Positions 1 through 9,502 of a stretch of DNA of 64,000 nt are shown piece after piece. Source of the stretch: Brevundimonas basaltis (lineage in GTDB: Bacteria > Pseudomonadota > Alphaproteobacteria > Caulobacterales > Caulobacteraceae); the NCBI RefSeq assembly GCF_014202075.1, contig NZ_JACHFZ010000005.1, positions 62,001-126,000 on the forward strand, read 5' to 3'. Position 1 is the stretch's first letter, and each line of letters opens with the position of its first letter. A program made the position numbers and the translations under genes. The notes below the pieces were generated by a model. The model was not told the origin of the DNA, did no database searches, and saw only the letters and a program-made list of their open reading frames with translations.

Positions 1-1
1 C

Positions 2-697
2 GAGACGCTGCAGATTCCCTACACCCACTCCGGCCTGCTCGCCTCGGCCATCACCATGGACAAGGACAAGTCCAAGGCGATCCTGCGCGCCGCCGGCGTC
101 ACCGTGCCCGGTGGAGGCCTGTATGACCGGCGCGAGGTGGCCCGGCGCCATGTGATGCCGCCGCCCTACATCATCAAGCCGAACGCCGAGGGTTCGTCGG
201 TCGGCGTCTATCTGGTGCCCGAGGGCGCCAACGGACCGCAAGCCGAGGTCGGCGCGGACGACTGGACCTATGGCGAACAGGTGCTGGTCGAGCCCTTCAT
301 TCCGGGCAAGGAACTGGCGGTGGCGGTGATCGGGGAGACGACCGGGCCGCGCGCGCTGACGGTCACCGACATCACCCCGGTCAAGGGCTTCTACGACTAC
401 GAAGCCAAATATGCGCCGGGCGGCTCGATCCATAAACTGCCCGCCGATCTGCCGCCGGCCGTGTTCGAGGCGGCGCTGCGTCAATCGGAGCTGGCGCACG
501 TTGCTCTTGGTTGCCGGGGGGTTTCACGATCGGACTTTCGTTATGACGATCTTAACGACGTTCTCGTTCTTCTGGAGGTCAACACCCAGCCGGGCATGAC
601 GCCGACCTCGCTCGTCCCCGAGCAGGCCGCCCATGTCGGGATGGGATACGAAGACCTGGTCCGGTGGATGGTGGAGGACGCCTCATGCCCGCGGTAG
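2..697 (+). CDS. ddl: D-alanine--D-alanine ligase, 3' part
   Basis: ATP-grasp ligase that joins two D-Ala for peptidoglycan precursors in the cytoplasm. The frame is open from base 2 to the window edge, so the N-terminal domain is missing. Visible family features are the [19 protein letters not shown] stretch before the ATP-grasp domain, the [16 protein letters not shown]-binding strand-loop, and the [16 protein letters not shown] metal-binding end (Glu and Asn of the LEVNTxPG motif). It overlaps the ftsQ start by 13 nt, as expected in a division and cell-wall operon. The stretch at residues 140-175 ([14 protein letters not shown]) is the usual family core. The identification is secure; only the start is outside the window. 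Confidence 0.95.
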   Translation, partial: ETLQIPYTHSGLLASAITMDKDKSKAILRAAGVTVPGGGLYDRREVARRHVMPPPYIIKPNAEGSSVGVYLVPEGANGPQAEVGADDWTYGEQVLVEPFIPGKELAVAVIGETTGPRALTVTDITPVKGFYDYEAKYAPGGSIHKLPADLPPAVFEAALRQSELAHVALGCRGVSRSDFRYDDLNDVLVLLEVNTQPGMTPTSLVPEQAAHVGMGYEDLVRWMVEDASCPR

Positions 698-1572
698 TTC
701 GCGGCGGTCGGCGACAGAGTTCGAACCAGCCTGCAAAACGCGGCGCGGCTCCCAAATCCCAGGGGCGCGGCCGCGCCCCGCGCAACGCGCCCGCCGTACC
801 GGGCAAGATGGCGGCGATCGGCAAGCTGGACCTGTCGCCTCGCGCCGTCGTCATTTCGATCGTCGCCGGCGTCGTGGTGCTGGCCGGCGTGCTGGCGACC
901 GGCGCACGGGCCGAGCGGATCGGCGCTTCGATCGGGCAGGGTGTCGACGGCATGGTCGTCGGCATGGGCCTGAAGCTGGAGAAGGTGTTCATCGAGGGCG
1001 AGTCGGCCGAAGCCACCGCCGCCATCCAGCGCGCGGTGCAGCTGAGCGCCGACCAGGCCATGACCTCGATCGACCTCGACGCCGTGCGCGAACGGGTCGA
1101 GGGCGTCGGCTGGGTCAAGTCGGCCCGGGTCGTGCGCCTGCTGCCCAACACCCTGATCGTGCATGTGACCGAGCATGACCGGCTGGCCATCTGGCAGGCC
1201 GGCGGGCGCAACATGGTGATCGACAGCCATGGCCAGGTGATCCGGGGCGCCGACGCCGGCCGCTATCCGAACCTGCCGCTGGTCGTCGGCAAGGGCGCCG
1301 AACAGGCCGCCGCCGAGGTTCTGCCCATGATCGCGCAGAGGCCGCGGCTGATGGCCCGGCTGGAGGCGCTGGTGCGCGTCGACGAGCGGCGATGGGACCT
1401 GCGCCTGAAGGACGGCAGCCTGATCCAGCTGCCCGCCACCGATCAGGACGCGGCCCTGATCCAGCTGGACGCGCTGGATCAGCGTGAACGGCTTCTGGAG
1501 CTCGGGTTCGCCCGCATCGATCTGAGAACGCCCTCGGAGGTCGCCGTCCGGCCCTCCGCCGGCGACGCATAG
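685..1572 (+). CDS. ftsQ: Cell division protein FtsQ
   Basis: Bitopic inner-membrane divisome protein that links early and late division proteins. The 295-residue product has a basic, Arg/Pro-rich cytoplasmic N-terminus (about 1-50), one membrane segment (about 52-74, [20 protein letters not shown]), then a POTRA domain beginning near [11 protein letters not shown] and a FtsQ beta domain with the typical [11 protein letters not shown] and VIDSHGQVI motifs. The ATG at 685 is chosen because GGAGG sits 7 nt upstream, inside the end of ddl; an in-frame ATG at 664 has no such site. It is followed by ftsA after an 11-nt gap, so ddl-ftsQ-ftsA look co-transcribed. Confidence 0.93.
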   Translation: MPAVVRGGRRQSSNQPAKRGAAPKSQGRGRAPRNAPAVPGKMAAIGKLDLSPRAVVISIVAGVVVLAGVLATGARAERIGASIGQGVDGMVVGMGLKLEKVFIEGESAEATAAIQRAVQLSADQAMTSIDLDAVRERVEGVGWVKSARVVRLLPNTLIVHVTEHDRLAIWQAGGRNMVIDSHGQVIRGADAGRYPNLPLVVGKGAEQAAAEVLPMIAQRPRLMARLEALVRVDERRWDLRLKDGSLIQLPATDQDAALIQLDALDQRERLLELGFARIDLRTPSEVAVRPSAGDA

Positions 1573-1583
1573 GGTTTTGTAGA

Positions 1584-2912
1584 ATGGCTGGGCGGTCTGT
1601 GGACAAGGTTGTGGATGGCGGAAAGTCCGCCGCGGGTCGCGCGCCGGTCGTGGCGGCGCTGGATCTGGGTCAGTCCAAGGTCGGCTGTTTCATCATGAAG
1701 CCCGACGGCGTGCGCCACGCCGACCGCACGATCCGTGTGGCGGGGGCGGGGCACGTCCAGTCGCGCGGCATCCGGGGCGGCGGCATCGTCAACATGGACG
1801 AGGCGGCGCAGGCCATCGGCCACGCCGTCGAACGGGCCGAGCGCGCCGCCGGCTCGCCGGTCTCGGGCGTGGTGGTGACCACCGCCATCGGCCAGATGGC
1901 CAGCCACCGGGTGCAGGCCCGAGTCTCGCTGGGCGCCAATCCGGTCGGCGATGCCGATCTGGCGCGCGCCATCGCCATGGCCCTGGCCCAGGTCCGCCTG
2001 CCGAACCGGCGGCCGATCCATGTGCTGCCGATCGCCTGGTCGGTGGATGGGGCGAGGGGCGTGCACGACCCGCGCTCGATGAAGGGCCATTCGCTGGGGC
2101 TGGACCTGTTGGTGGTGTCGATGGCCGAGAGCGCCTTCACCGCTCTGAGCCACTGCCTTGAGCTGGCCCACCTCGACCTGCAGGGCGTGGTGGCCGCGCC
2201 GGTGGCGTCGTCGCTGGCGGCGCTGGAGGACGACGAGATGGATCTCGGCTGCGTCTGCATCGACATGGGCGGCGGGGCGACCTCGGCCGCCGTCTGGGGC
2301 GGGCGCTCGCTGCTGCACATCGAGAGCCTCAATGTCGGCGGCGACCACGTCACGGCCGACATCGCCCGGGGCCTGTCGACCTCGCGCGCCGGCGCCGAAC
2401 GACTCAAGACGCTGCACGGCTCCGCCATGGCCAGCGCCAACGAGGACCGCGAGATGCTCGAGGCCCCGCCGCGCGGCGAGGATCCGTCGGCCGGTCCGGT
2501 GGTGGTGCCCCGCGCCATGCTGAAGACCGTCATCGCCCCGCGGGTCGAGGAGACGCTCGAGCTGCTGCGCGACCGGCTGCGCAACGCCGGGGTCGGGCTG
2601 GAGCCGGGGGCCGGACTGGTGCTGACCGGCGGCGCCAGCCAGTTGAACGGCGTGCGCGAGCTGGCGGTGCGGGTGTTCGACCGGCCCGTGCGGCTCGGCA
2701 AACCCCAGCGCGCGCCGCACCTCGCCGACGCCGCCTCGGGGCCGGCGTTCTGCTCCGCCGCCGGCGTGCTGCTGCGCGCCGCCTACGGACCGCGCGAGGC
2801 CGTCTCGGCCCGCAAGCTGATGTCGCGACAGATCACCGCAGCCGATGCGCCCCGGATGCACAGGGGCGGGATTGTGGCGCGCGCGGCCGGCTGGTTGCGG
2901 GAAAATCTGTAA
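1584..2912 (+). CDS. ftsA: Cell division protein FtsA
   Basis: Actin-like ATPase that anchors FtsZ filaments to the inner membrane. The 442 residues show the phosphate-1 loop ALDLGQSKVGC, the FtsA-specific 1C subdomain, phosphate-2 CIDMGGGATSAAVW, and the adenosine motif LVLTGGASQLNGV. The last residues (IVARAAGWLRENL) form the amphipathic membrane-targeting helix expected of FtsA. About 20 extra residues precede the first beta strand. The usual partner ftsZ is not directly downstream: a TonB receptor gene of over 3 kb separates them. The product call is firm. Confidence 0.95.
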   Translation: MAGRSVDKVVDGGKSAAGRAPVVAALDLGQSKVGCFIMKPDGVRHADRTIRVAGAGHVQSRGIRGGGIVNMDEAAQAIGHAVERAERAAGSPVSGVVVTTAIGQMASHRVQARVSLGANPVGDADLARAIAMALAQVRLPNRRPIHVLPIAWSVDGARGVHDPRSMKGHSLGLDLLVVSMAESAFTALSHCLELAHLDLQGVVAAPVASSLAALEDDEMDLGCVCIDMGGGATSAAVWGGRSLLHIESLNVGGDHVTADIARGLSTSRAGAERLKTLHGSAMASANEDREMLEAPPRGEDPSAGPVVVPRAMLKTVIAPRVEETLELLRDRLRNAGVGLEPGAGLVLTGGASQLNGVRELAVRVFDRPVRLGKPQRAPHLADAASGPAFCSAAGVLLRAAYGPREAVSARKLMSRQITAADAPRMHRGGIVARAAGWLRENL

Positions 2913-3131
2913 CAAAGCCAACGCTCGCCAACGTCCATGGCCCGGCTCTGGGCGATTTCCCCAGCGTGGCGAGAGTGTGTCCAGATTGTTACAGAGCCGG
3001 CCCTGATTGGCCGTTTGAGCGCCACATTCCCTTGCCGCCCCGGCCTTTGCTGCTAGCGTGCCAATTCGAAGCGGAGTCTGTCGAGAGACGGCGAAGCATC
3101 TCGCATTCACCACTGGTTGGGGCCCAATCAT

Positions 3132-6100
3132 ATGCTTCTCAAGCGCAAGTTCCTTTTTGGCACGACGATCCTCGCGGGCGTCATGGCCGCAGCGGCTCCG
3201 GCCCTGGCACAGAGCACCCAGGTTCCCGGCGTCACCGTCACCGGCCAGCAAGGTCAGGAGGCGACCGAGATTGAAGAGGTCGTCGTCACCGGCTCGCGTA
3301 TCCGCCGCGACCCGGTTAACTCGCCGACCCCGCTGATCCAGGTTGAGCGCGAAGACCTGCTGTCGACCGGTCAGGCGACTGTGATCGACTACCTCGCCAC
3401 CATTCCCGCCCTGTCGAACTCGCTGGTTCCGTCGGACACCACCGGCTCCAACCTGAACGACGGCGGTCTTGAGTTCGCCAACCTGCGTTCGCTGGGTTCG
3501 GGTCGCACCCTGACCCTGATCGACGGCCGCCGCCACGTCGGCTCGCAGGCCGGCACGCTGCAGGTCGACGTCTCGACCATCCCGCGCCTGCTGATCCAGA
3601 ACATCGAGATCATCACCGGCGGCGCCTCGTCGGTGTACGGCGCCGACGCCGTCTCGGGCGTGCTGAACTACATCCTGCGCAAGGATTTCGAGGGTCTCGA
3701 GATCGACGCCAACTGGGGCCAGCTGGTCCAGGGCGGCGAGGCTGATACGCGTCGTATTTCGGTTCTGGCGGGGGCGAACCTGCTGGACGACCGTCTGAAC
3801 ATCTACGCTCACGGCGAGTATGAGCGCGCAGAGGAAGTTTACAGCGAGCACATCGACTGGCTTCGTCGTGGCCGCGTCGCTCTCGGCATCGACGCCGATC
3901 CGACCCAGGCCTCGCTCGGACCGGTCAACGACGGCTTCATCGATGTGGCCGAATTCTACGGCGCCCGCCGCCTGGATCGCCCGCAGTGGGGTTCGACGAC
4001 CCTGGCCAACATGCAGCGTCCGAGCCGGTTGAGCGATCCGGACGTGCCGTTCGCCAACTGCTCGGGCCTTTCGACGTCGTCGGCCTGCTTCAACGTCGAC
4101 CCGGCCTACACCTACTGGTACGATGGCCCGACCGCTCGTCTGGCCAACTTCGGCCAGCGTATCGGCAACACCGGCACCAACCGTCCGTGGAACATCGGCG
4201 GCGACGGCGAGCCGGCGAACCTGACCGCCTTCAATAACCGTTCGCAGTTCCCGTTCCAGGAATCGGAGCGCTACCAGACCGGTCTGACGTTCCAGCTCAC
4301 CGACAACATCGAGTTCTATGGCGAGGCCAAGTACACCACCGAAGACACCTTCGATGTGGGGCAGTTTTCATTCTGGGACATCTTCATCACCGACGCCGGT
4401 TTCGGCGGCGGCATCAACAGCGGCAGCTTCGTCGGACCGGGCCTGATCAACGGCACCTCGCAGTTCTCGACCCGCACCGACAACGCCTTCCTGCCGGCCA
4501 ACGTCGCGACGGCGATCCAGAACAACACCTTCGTCCGTTACGGCCCGGCCACGGCCAACGCCGACGGCCCGGTGCTCAACCCGGCGCAGTCCGGCCCGAT
4601 CGCCAACCACCGCGGTTTCGGCATCGAACGCAACCAGACCAACAATCGTGAGATCACCCGCTTCGTGGCCGGTCTTGAGGGCAACTGGGACCGTGTCGGC
4701 TTCATCGATAACGTGAACTGGACCCTGTCCTACGTTCACGGCGAGATGAACAACGTGAACCGCGAGCAAGGTCCGGACGCGATCCGCTTTGGTCACGCCA
4801 TGGACTCCGTCGTCGACCTGGCGGGTGAAGTGAACGGCCGTCCGGGCGAGATCGTCTGCCGGGTGCAGCTTCTCAACGCCCGCGGCATCACTATCCGGGA
4901 GCAGAACCCGAACACGGCCACGACGGTCTACACCGACCCGAACACCAATCCGGAAATCGCCGGCTGCGTGCCGCTGAATGTGTTCGGCAAGGGCAACCAG
5001 AGCCCCGAAGCCATCGAATACATCACCGCTGCGATCCGGGTCCGTGAAACCAACGAGCAGGAGAGCGCCGTCGCGGCCATCTCCGGCCAGCTGTGGGACT
5101 TCTGGGGCGCCGGCCCGCTCGGCCTCGCGGTCGGCGCCGAATACCGTCGCGAGCACACGCAGGGCATCGGCCGCAGCGCCGACACCGCCGGCCGCGTGCT
5201 TCAGCTCAACACCGGCGCCGACTTCCTGCCGGCGGAGTATGAGTCCGAAGAGTGGTTCGCGGAAATGTCGCTGCCGCTGCTGCGGGACTCCTGGATGGGC
5301 GAGTACGCCGAACTCAGCGCCTCCTACCGCGCGTTCGACTACACGACCGCCGGCGAGGGTGACGTCTACGGGGTGAACCTGGTCTACCGTCCGATCCGGG
5401 ACATCACCTTCAAGACCAGCTTCAACACATCGTTCCGCGCCCCGACCCTGCAAGAAGGCTTCCGTCCCTTCAGCCAGACGTTCGTCAACGGCTTCGTGGA
5501 TCCCTGCCACACCGGCGTGATCGCGAACTTCCAGGGCGACGACGCCGCGCAGACCAAGGCCAACCGTATCGCCAACTGCACGCAGCTGGCCGCGGCCAAG
5601 GGCCTGGCGTTCGACTTCGGGTCGACGACTGTGACGCAAGCCGACGATTACCGGCCGGTCTATGGTTCGGGTATCGCCAGCGTTCTGGGCGGCAACACCA
5701 ACCTGAACCCTGAGGAATCGGAGTCCTTCACGTTCTCGACCGCCATCGCGCCGCGGATGTTCCCGAACCTGTCGCTGGTGCTCGACTACTACGAGATCAC
5801 CGTCAACAACGTGATCATCACGCCGGGCGGCCAGTTCCTCGCCGACGACTGCGTCAGCAACGCCCAGCTGAATACCCAGACCTGCGGCCTGGTGTTCCGG
5901 AACAACCCGACCACCGGTGATCCGTTCGATAACTTCAAGGTCGGCGCGCCGGCGGGCGACCCGATCGGCGGCTTCATCCTCGGCCCGATCAACCGGTCGA
6001 AGCTGGAAACCCGTGGTCTGGACTTCACGGTCAACTACTCGCTCGACACCGAAGAAGCTTTCGGACGCAACTGGGGCCGCTTCTCCTACAGCCTCGGCGG

Positions 6101-6518
6101 TCTGTGGCTGATCGATCAGAAGAACTTCACCAACCCGGCCGATCCGAACGCCTTCACGGACTCGACCAGTGGCGTGTTCTTCCCGCGGGTGGAGTTCGTC
6201 TCGCGTCTGACCTGGCGTCCGAACGACGTCCTGGCCATGACCTGGACCGCCGACTGGATGTCGTCGCAGGATCTGAACAAGAACCGTGACCTCGTCGCCA
6301 CCGGCAACCTGGACAACCAGCCTTACGACTGGAACCGGACCGGCAACTTCACGCGCCACGACTTCGCGGTGCGCTACGACCTGCGTGACGACCTGACCCT
6401 CCGGGCCAACGTCACCAACGTGTTCGATACCGAAGCCCCGCCCTTCCTGGGCTTCGCCTCGACGTTCGACCCCTACGGCCGTCGCTTCAACGTTGGCCTG
6501 AACTACCGCCCGTTCTAG
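3132..6518 (+). CDS. TonB-dependent receptor (large, Oar/omega-type)
   Basis: Outer-membrane 22-strand barrel transporter powered by TonB. The ATG at 3132 (MLLKRKFLFG) gives a clean signal peptide ending ALAQS; an in-frame start 15 nt upstream would only lengthen it. After the signal come EEVVVTGSRI (TonB box region), the plug domain with GGASSVYGADAVSGVLNYI, and a long barrel ending in NVGLNYRPF with a terminal Phe. At 1128 residues it belongs to the large TonB receptors common in Caulobacterales and Sphingomonadales; the substrate cannot be told. Codon use is biased to CGT and GGT more than in its neighbours, suggesting high expression. It stands alone between ftsA and ftsZ, with a 219-nt leader region upstream and a strong terminator downstream. 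Confidence 0.9.
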   Translation: MLLKRKFLFGTTILAGVMAAAAPALAQSTQVPGVTVTGQQGQEATEIEEVVVTGSRIRRDPVNSPTPLIQVEREDLLSTGQATVIDYLATIPALSNSLVPSDTTGSNLNDGGLEFANLRSLGSGRTLTLIDGRRHVGSQAGTLQVDVSTIPRLLIQNIEIITGGASSVYGADAVSGVLNYILRKDFEGLEIDANWGQLVQGGEADTRRISVLAGANLLDDRLNIYAHGEYERAEEVYSEHIDWLRRGRVALGIDADPTQASLGPVNDGFIDVAEFYGARRLDRPQWGSTTLANMQRPSRLSDPDVPFANCSGLSTSSACFNVDPAYTYWYDGPTARLANFGQRIGNTGTNRPWNIGGDGEPANLTAFNNRSQFPFQESERYQTGLTFQLTDNIEFYGEAKYTTEDTFDVGQFSFWDIFITDAGFGGGINSGSFVGPGLINGTSQFSTRTDNAFLPANVATAIQNNTFVRYGPATANADGPVLNPAQSGPIANHRGFGIERNQTNNREITRFVAGLEGNWDRVGFIDNVNWTLSYVHGEMNNVNREQGPDAIRFGHAMDSVVDLAGEVNGRPGEIVCRVQLLNARGITIREQNPNTATTVYTDPNTNPEIAGCVPLNVFGKGNQSPEAIEYITAAIRVRETNEQESAVAAISGQLWDFWGAGPLGLAVGAEYRREHTQGIGRSADTAGRVLQLNTGADFLPAEYESEEWFAEMSLPLLRDSWMGEYAELSASYRAFDYTTAGEGDVYGVNLVYRPIRDITFKTSFNTSFRAPTLQEGFRPFSQTFVNGFVDPCHTGVIANFQGDDAAQTKANRIANCTQLAAAKGLAFDFGSTTVTQADDYRPVYGSGIASVLGGNTNLNPEESESFTFSTAIAPRMFPNLSLVLDYYEITVNNVIITPGGQFLADDCVSNAQLNTQTCGLVFRNNPTTGDPFDNFKVGAPAGDPIGGFILGPINRSKLETRGLDFTVNYSLDTEEAFGRNWGRFSYSLGGLWLIDQKNFTNPADPNAFTDSTSGVFFPRVEFVSRLTWRPNDVLAMTWTADWMSSQDLNKNRDLVATGNLDNQPYDWNRTGNFTRHDFAVRYDLRDDLTLRANVTNVFDTEAPPFLGFASTFDPYGRRFNVGLNYRPF

Positions 6519-6542
6519 GAACAGGCGTCACGATCAAGACGG

Positions 6543-6573
6543 AAAGGGCGGCTCGCGAGAGTCGCCCTTTTTC
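6543..6573 (+). terminator. Rho-independent terminator after TonB receptor gene
   Basis: A 12-bp stem (6543-6554 with 6559-6570, one G-T wobble) closes a GCGA tetraloop and is followed by a short T run. It lies 24 nt after the receptor stop codon. It should insulate ftsZ from upstream transcription, so ftsZ needs its own promoter. Confidence 0.85.
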
Positions 6574-6630
6574 GTTGTCTACAGAGCGAAATCTGCGGCG
6601 AAGGTTAACGATTTCCGTGGCCCAAAGGCC

Positions 6631-6704
6631 GACTCAGCCTATCCGGTAACACTCCCTTAAGCAGATGGGGTGTTTCCTTAACGCGCTCATAACCAATGCG
6701 AATC
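6631..6704 (+). promoter_or_regulatory. Two GANTC (CcrM methylation) sites in the ftsZ promoter region
   Basis: GACTC at 6631-6635 and GAATC at 6700-6704 flank the CtrA-like box. GANTC is the CcrM adenine methylation site in Caulobacter, where ftsZ transcription is known to depend on CcrM. A 5-bp motif also occurs by chance, so the position rather than the match is the argument. Confidence 0.45.
6678..6693 (+). promoter_or_regulatory. Candidate CtrA box upstream of ftsZ
   Basis: TTAA (6678-6681), a 7-nt spacer, then ATAAC (6689-6693) matches the CtrA recognition pattern TTAA-N7-TTAAC at all but one position. It lies 67 nt before the ftsZ start. In Caulobacter CtrA represses ftsZ; that the same holds here is inferred from the motif and position. 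Confidence 0.5.
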
Positions 6705-6760
6705 GGCGGGGTTTTCGCATCGGGACTGCAGGGCAGGGTCGGAATTCAAGGTCGGAACAT

Positions 6761-8368
6761 ATGTCTCTCTCGCTGGTGCGTCCGCAACACACGGAACTGA
6801 AGCCCCGGATCGTCGTGTTCGGCGTCGGCGGCGCGGGCGGAAACGCCGTCAACAACATGATCGACGCCGGCCTTGAAGGGGTCGAGTTCGTCGTCGCCAA
6901 CACCGACGCGCAGCATCTGTCGTTCGCCAAGACCGACCGCCGCGTCCAACTGGGCGAGACGATCACGCAAGGGTTGGGCGCGGGCGCCCACCCCGAGGTC
7001 GGCATGAACGCCGCCGAGGAGTCGGCCGAGGAAATTTACGGGCACCTCGACGGGGCCCATATGGTGTTCATCACCGCCGGCATGGGCGGAGGCACCGGCA
7101 CCGGCGCCGCCCCCGTCATCGCCAAATGCGCGCGCGACCGCGGCATCCTGACGGTCGGCGTGGTGACCAAGCCCTTCACCTTCGAGGGCCGCCACCGCAT
7201 GCGGCTGGCCGAGGCCGGCATCGCCGAGCTGCAGCGCTATGTCGACACCCTGATCGTCATTCCGAACCAGAACCTGTTCCGCGTCGCCAACGAACGCACC
7301 ACCTTCGCGGACGCCTTCGGCATGGCCGACCAGGTGCTGCATTCGGGCGTGCGCTCGATCACCGACCTGATGATCCTGCCGGGTCTGATCAACCTCGATT
7401 TCGCCGACGTCCGCGCCGTCATGTCCGAAATGGGCAAGGCGATGATGGGCACGGGCGAGGCCTCGGGCGACGACCGCGCCCTGATGGCGGCCCAGAACGC
7501 CATCGCAAACCCGCTGCTGGACGAGACCTCGCTGAAGGGCGCAAAGGCCGTGCTGGTCAACATCACCGGCGGCATGGACATGACCCTGCTGGAGGTCGAC
7601 GAGGCCGCCAACGCCATCGCGGGCGAGGTGGACTCGGACGCCAACATCATCTTCGGCGCCGCCTTCGATCCGGCCCTGGACGGCAAGATCCGCGTCTCGG
7701 TCGTGGCCACGGGGATGGAAGACCTCGCTGCGGTCCAGGCCCCGACGAGCAGCGCCGCCCCGTCCTTCGACACCCGCCGCCCGGCGCCGTCCTACGCCGC
7801 CTCGCGCGCCGAGCCGGTCCGCCAGGAAGCGGTGCGCGAACCCGCCCGCGAGCCGGCCCGGGCCGAAGCCCCCCGCCAGGCCGAGCCGGCCCCGATCGTT
7901 CCCACCTTTCAGTCGGCCCAGCCGACCTACGGCGCCGCCGCCCGCGCGCCCGAGCCGCGTCCCGAGCCGGTGATCCACGTCGCCGAGGAACGCACGCTGG
8001 AGCCGATCGTCGATCCGTGGGTCGAGGAGTACGAATCCGCGCCGCGGACCGCCGCCGAAACCAGGGCTCCGGTCGCCCAGGGCGACCTGTATATGGACCG
8101 GATGGGCGACCGCCCGGCGCCGCAACCCGAGCCACGCCGCGAAGAGGCGGCCTATGACGACCACGACGACCGGGATCACCGCAAGTCGGGCTGGAGCCTG
8201 TTCGGTCGCGGCAAGCGCCAGCAGCCGGCGCAGCCGACCTATGCCCCGCAGACCCGGACCACGGAAATGCGCTCAACCAGCCAGGTCCAGCCGACGCCCG
8301 AATCCGACCTGGGTCAGGCTGAGGACGATCTGGAAATCCCGTCCTTCCTCCGGCGGTTGGCCAACTAG
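6761..8368 (+). CDS. ftsZ: Cell division protein FtsZ
   Basis: Tubulin-like GTPase that forms the Z-ring. The ATG at 6761 ([15 protein letters not shown]) is preferred over an in-frame ATG 96 nt upstream because it begins just before the conserved fold and has AAGG at a suitable distance. Visible are [18 protein letters not shown], the tubulin signature [10 protein letters not shown] (about residues 109-118) and the T7-loop region [11 protein letters not shown]. Residues about 330-515 form a long Pro/Ala/Glu/Arg-rich linker, typical of Caulobacterales, followed by the conserved C-terminal peptide [12 protein letters not shown] that binds FtsA and other partners. Length is 535 aa. It has its own promoter region and a terminator behind it. 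Confidence 0.97.
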   Translation: MSLSLVRPQHTELKPRIVVFGVGGAGGNAVNNMIDAGLEGVEFVVANTDAQHLSFAKTDRRVQLGETITQGLGAGAHPEVGMNAAEESAEEIYGHLDGAHMVFITAGMGGGTGTGAAPVIAKCARDRGILTVGVVTKPFTFEGRHRMRLAEAGIAELQRYVDTLIVIPNQNLFRVANERTTFADAFGMADQVLHSGVRSITDLMILPGLINLDFADVRAVMSEMGKAMMGTGEASGDDRALMAAQNAIANPLLDETSLKGAKAVLVNITGGMDMTLLEVDEAANAIAGEVDSDANIIFGAAFDPALDGKIRVSVVATGMEDLAAVQAPTSSAAPSFDTRRPAPSYAASRAEPVRQEAVREPAREPARAEAPRQAEPAPIVPTFQSAQPTYGAAARAPEPRPEPVIHVAEERTLEPIVDPWVEEYESAPRTAAETRAPVAQGDLYMDRMGDRPAPQPEPRREEAAYDDHDDRDHRKSGWSLFGRGKRQQPAQPTYAPQTRTTEMRSTSQVQPTPESDLGQAEDDLEIPSFLRRLAN

Positions 8369-8391
8369 GGCTCAGGGCTTGGGGCTTAGGG

Positions 8392-8419
8392 AAGGGCGGC
8401 TCTCAGGGTCGCCCTTTCT
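8392..8419 (+). terminator. Rho-independent terminator after ftsZ
   Basis: AAGGGCG (8392-8398) pairs with CGCCCTT (8410-8416) and is followed by TTTCT. It lies 24 nt after the ftsZ stop and separates ftsZ from lpxC. Confidence 0.7.
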
Positions 8420-8592
8420 GCTTGCGTGCGCGCGATAATTGGACGCGGCGTCTATCCTCCAAGACCTGGCCGTTTCAGACCGAAACAATTCGAAACCCGA
8501 CTTTCATTTCAGCCTTGTTTACCAACCGCTAGACGGTTCGTGGGGCGAACTCCGCACAGAAGGGCGGAGCGCAAAGAGTGAGAGTCTGAGTT

Positions 8593-9492
8593 TTGCCGGT
8601 CCGCAACGACCATCACCAGAAGACGACCATCGCGCCCGCGATCATCGCGGGGGTCGGCGTGCACACGGGCGACCGGGTGCGTCTGGCCGTGCGCCCGGCG
8701 CCGGCCGGCACGGGCATCGTCTTCGTGCGTACGGACATCAAGGACCGCGACAACCGCATTCCGGTCTCGGGCGAAGCCGTGGTGGACGCGCGGCTGAACA
8801 CCATGATCGAGAACGCCGCCGGCGTTCGCCTGTCGACCATCGAGCATCTGATGGCGGCCTTCGCGGCGCTGGGCGTGTCGAACGCCGTGGTCGAGGTGGA
8901 CGGGCCCGAGTTGCCGATCCTGGACGGCTCCGCCCTGCAGTTTGTCCAGCTTCTGGACCGCGCCGGCTTCCGCCGTCAGGAGGCGCCGGTCCGCTATATC
9001 GAGATTCTCGAGCCGATCCGGGTGCAGGAGGGCGACAAGACCGCCGTCCTGCTGCCCTGCGACCGTTATGAGATGCGTTTCGAGATCGACTTCGACACTC
9101 CCGTCATCGGCAATCAGGTGGTGGACTTCGTCGTCGACGAGGAAACCTTCCGTACCGAGATCATGGCGGCCCGCACCTTCGGTTTCGCCCACGAGGTCGA
9201 GGCGCTGCGCAAGGCCGGTCTGGCCCGCGGCGGCAGCCTCGAGAACGCCGTGGTCATCGACGGCGACCAGATCCTCAACCCGGGCGGGCTGCGGATGGAG
9301 CGCGAGTTCGTCAAGCACAAGGCGCTGGACGCCATCGGCGACCTGTATGTGCTGGGGGCGCCCCTGCTGGGCCGCTACGAGGGCGTCAGGGCGGGTCACC
9401 ACATCAACAACCTGCTGGTCCGCGAGCTGCTGGCCAATCCGCAGGCGTGGCGCGAGGTGACCCGCGTGCCGGAAATGGCGATGGCGGGCTGA
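8593..9492 (+). CDS. lpxC: UDP-3-O-acyl-N-acetylglucosamine deacetylase LpxC
   Basis: Zinc deacetylase that commits UDP-GlcNAc derivatives to lipid A synthesis. The 299 residues include the family HTGD motif near the N-terminus, STIEHLMAAF (Glu84 catalytic, His85 zinc), HKALDAIGD (His242 and Asp246 zinc) and the catalytic His in AGHHINN (about 269). The start is a TTG at 8593; no ATG or GTG in this frame lies nearby without an intervening stop. A 176-nt gap follows the ftsZ terminator, so it probably has its own promoter. Its place next to ftsZ is the widely conserved order. Confidence 0.95.
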   Translation: MPVRNDHHQKTTIAPAIIAGVGVHTGDRVRLAVRPAPAGTGIVFVRTDIKDRDNRIPVSGEAVVDARLNTMIENAAGVRLSTIEHLMAAFAALGVSNAVVEVDGPELPILDGSALQFVQLLDRAGFRRQEAPVRYIEILEPIRVQEGDKTAVLLPCDRYEMRFEIDFDTPVIGNQVVDFVVDEETFRTEIMAARTFGFAHEVEALRKAGLARGGSLENAVVIDGDQILNPGGLRMEREFVKHKALDAIGDLYVLGAPLLGRYEGVRAGHHINNLLVRELLANPQAWREVTRVPEMAMAG

Positions 9493-9502
9493 CCGGCCCC
9501 CA

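Noticed and set aside
1479..3851. A 790-codon open frame antisense to ftsA and the start of the TonB receptor gene
   Set aside because: It lies opposite well-supported genes, has no family features and a GC-driven composition rich in Arg, Gly and Asp. Such shadows are common at this GC content.
4368..6359. A 663-codon frame antisense to the TonB receptor
   Set aside because: Same reason: no domains, no start context, fully inside a certain gene.
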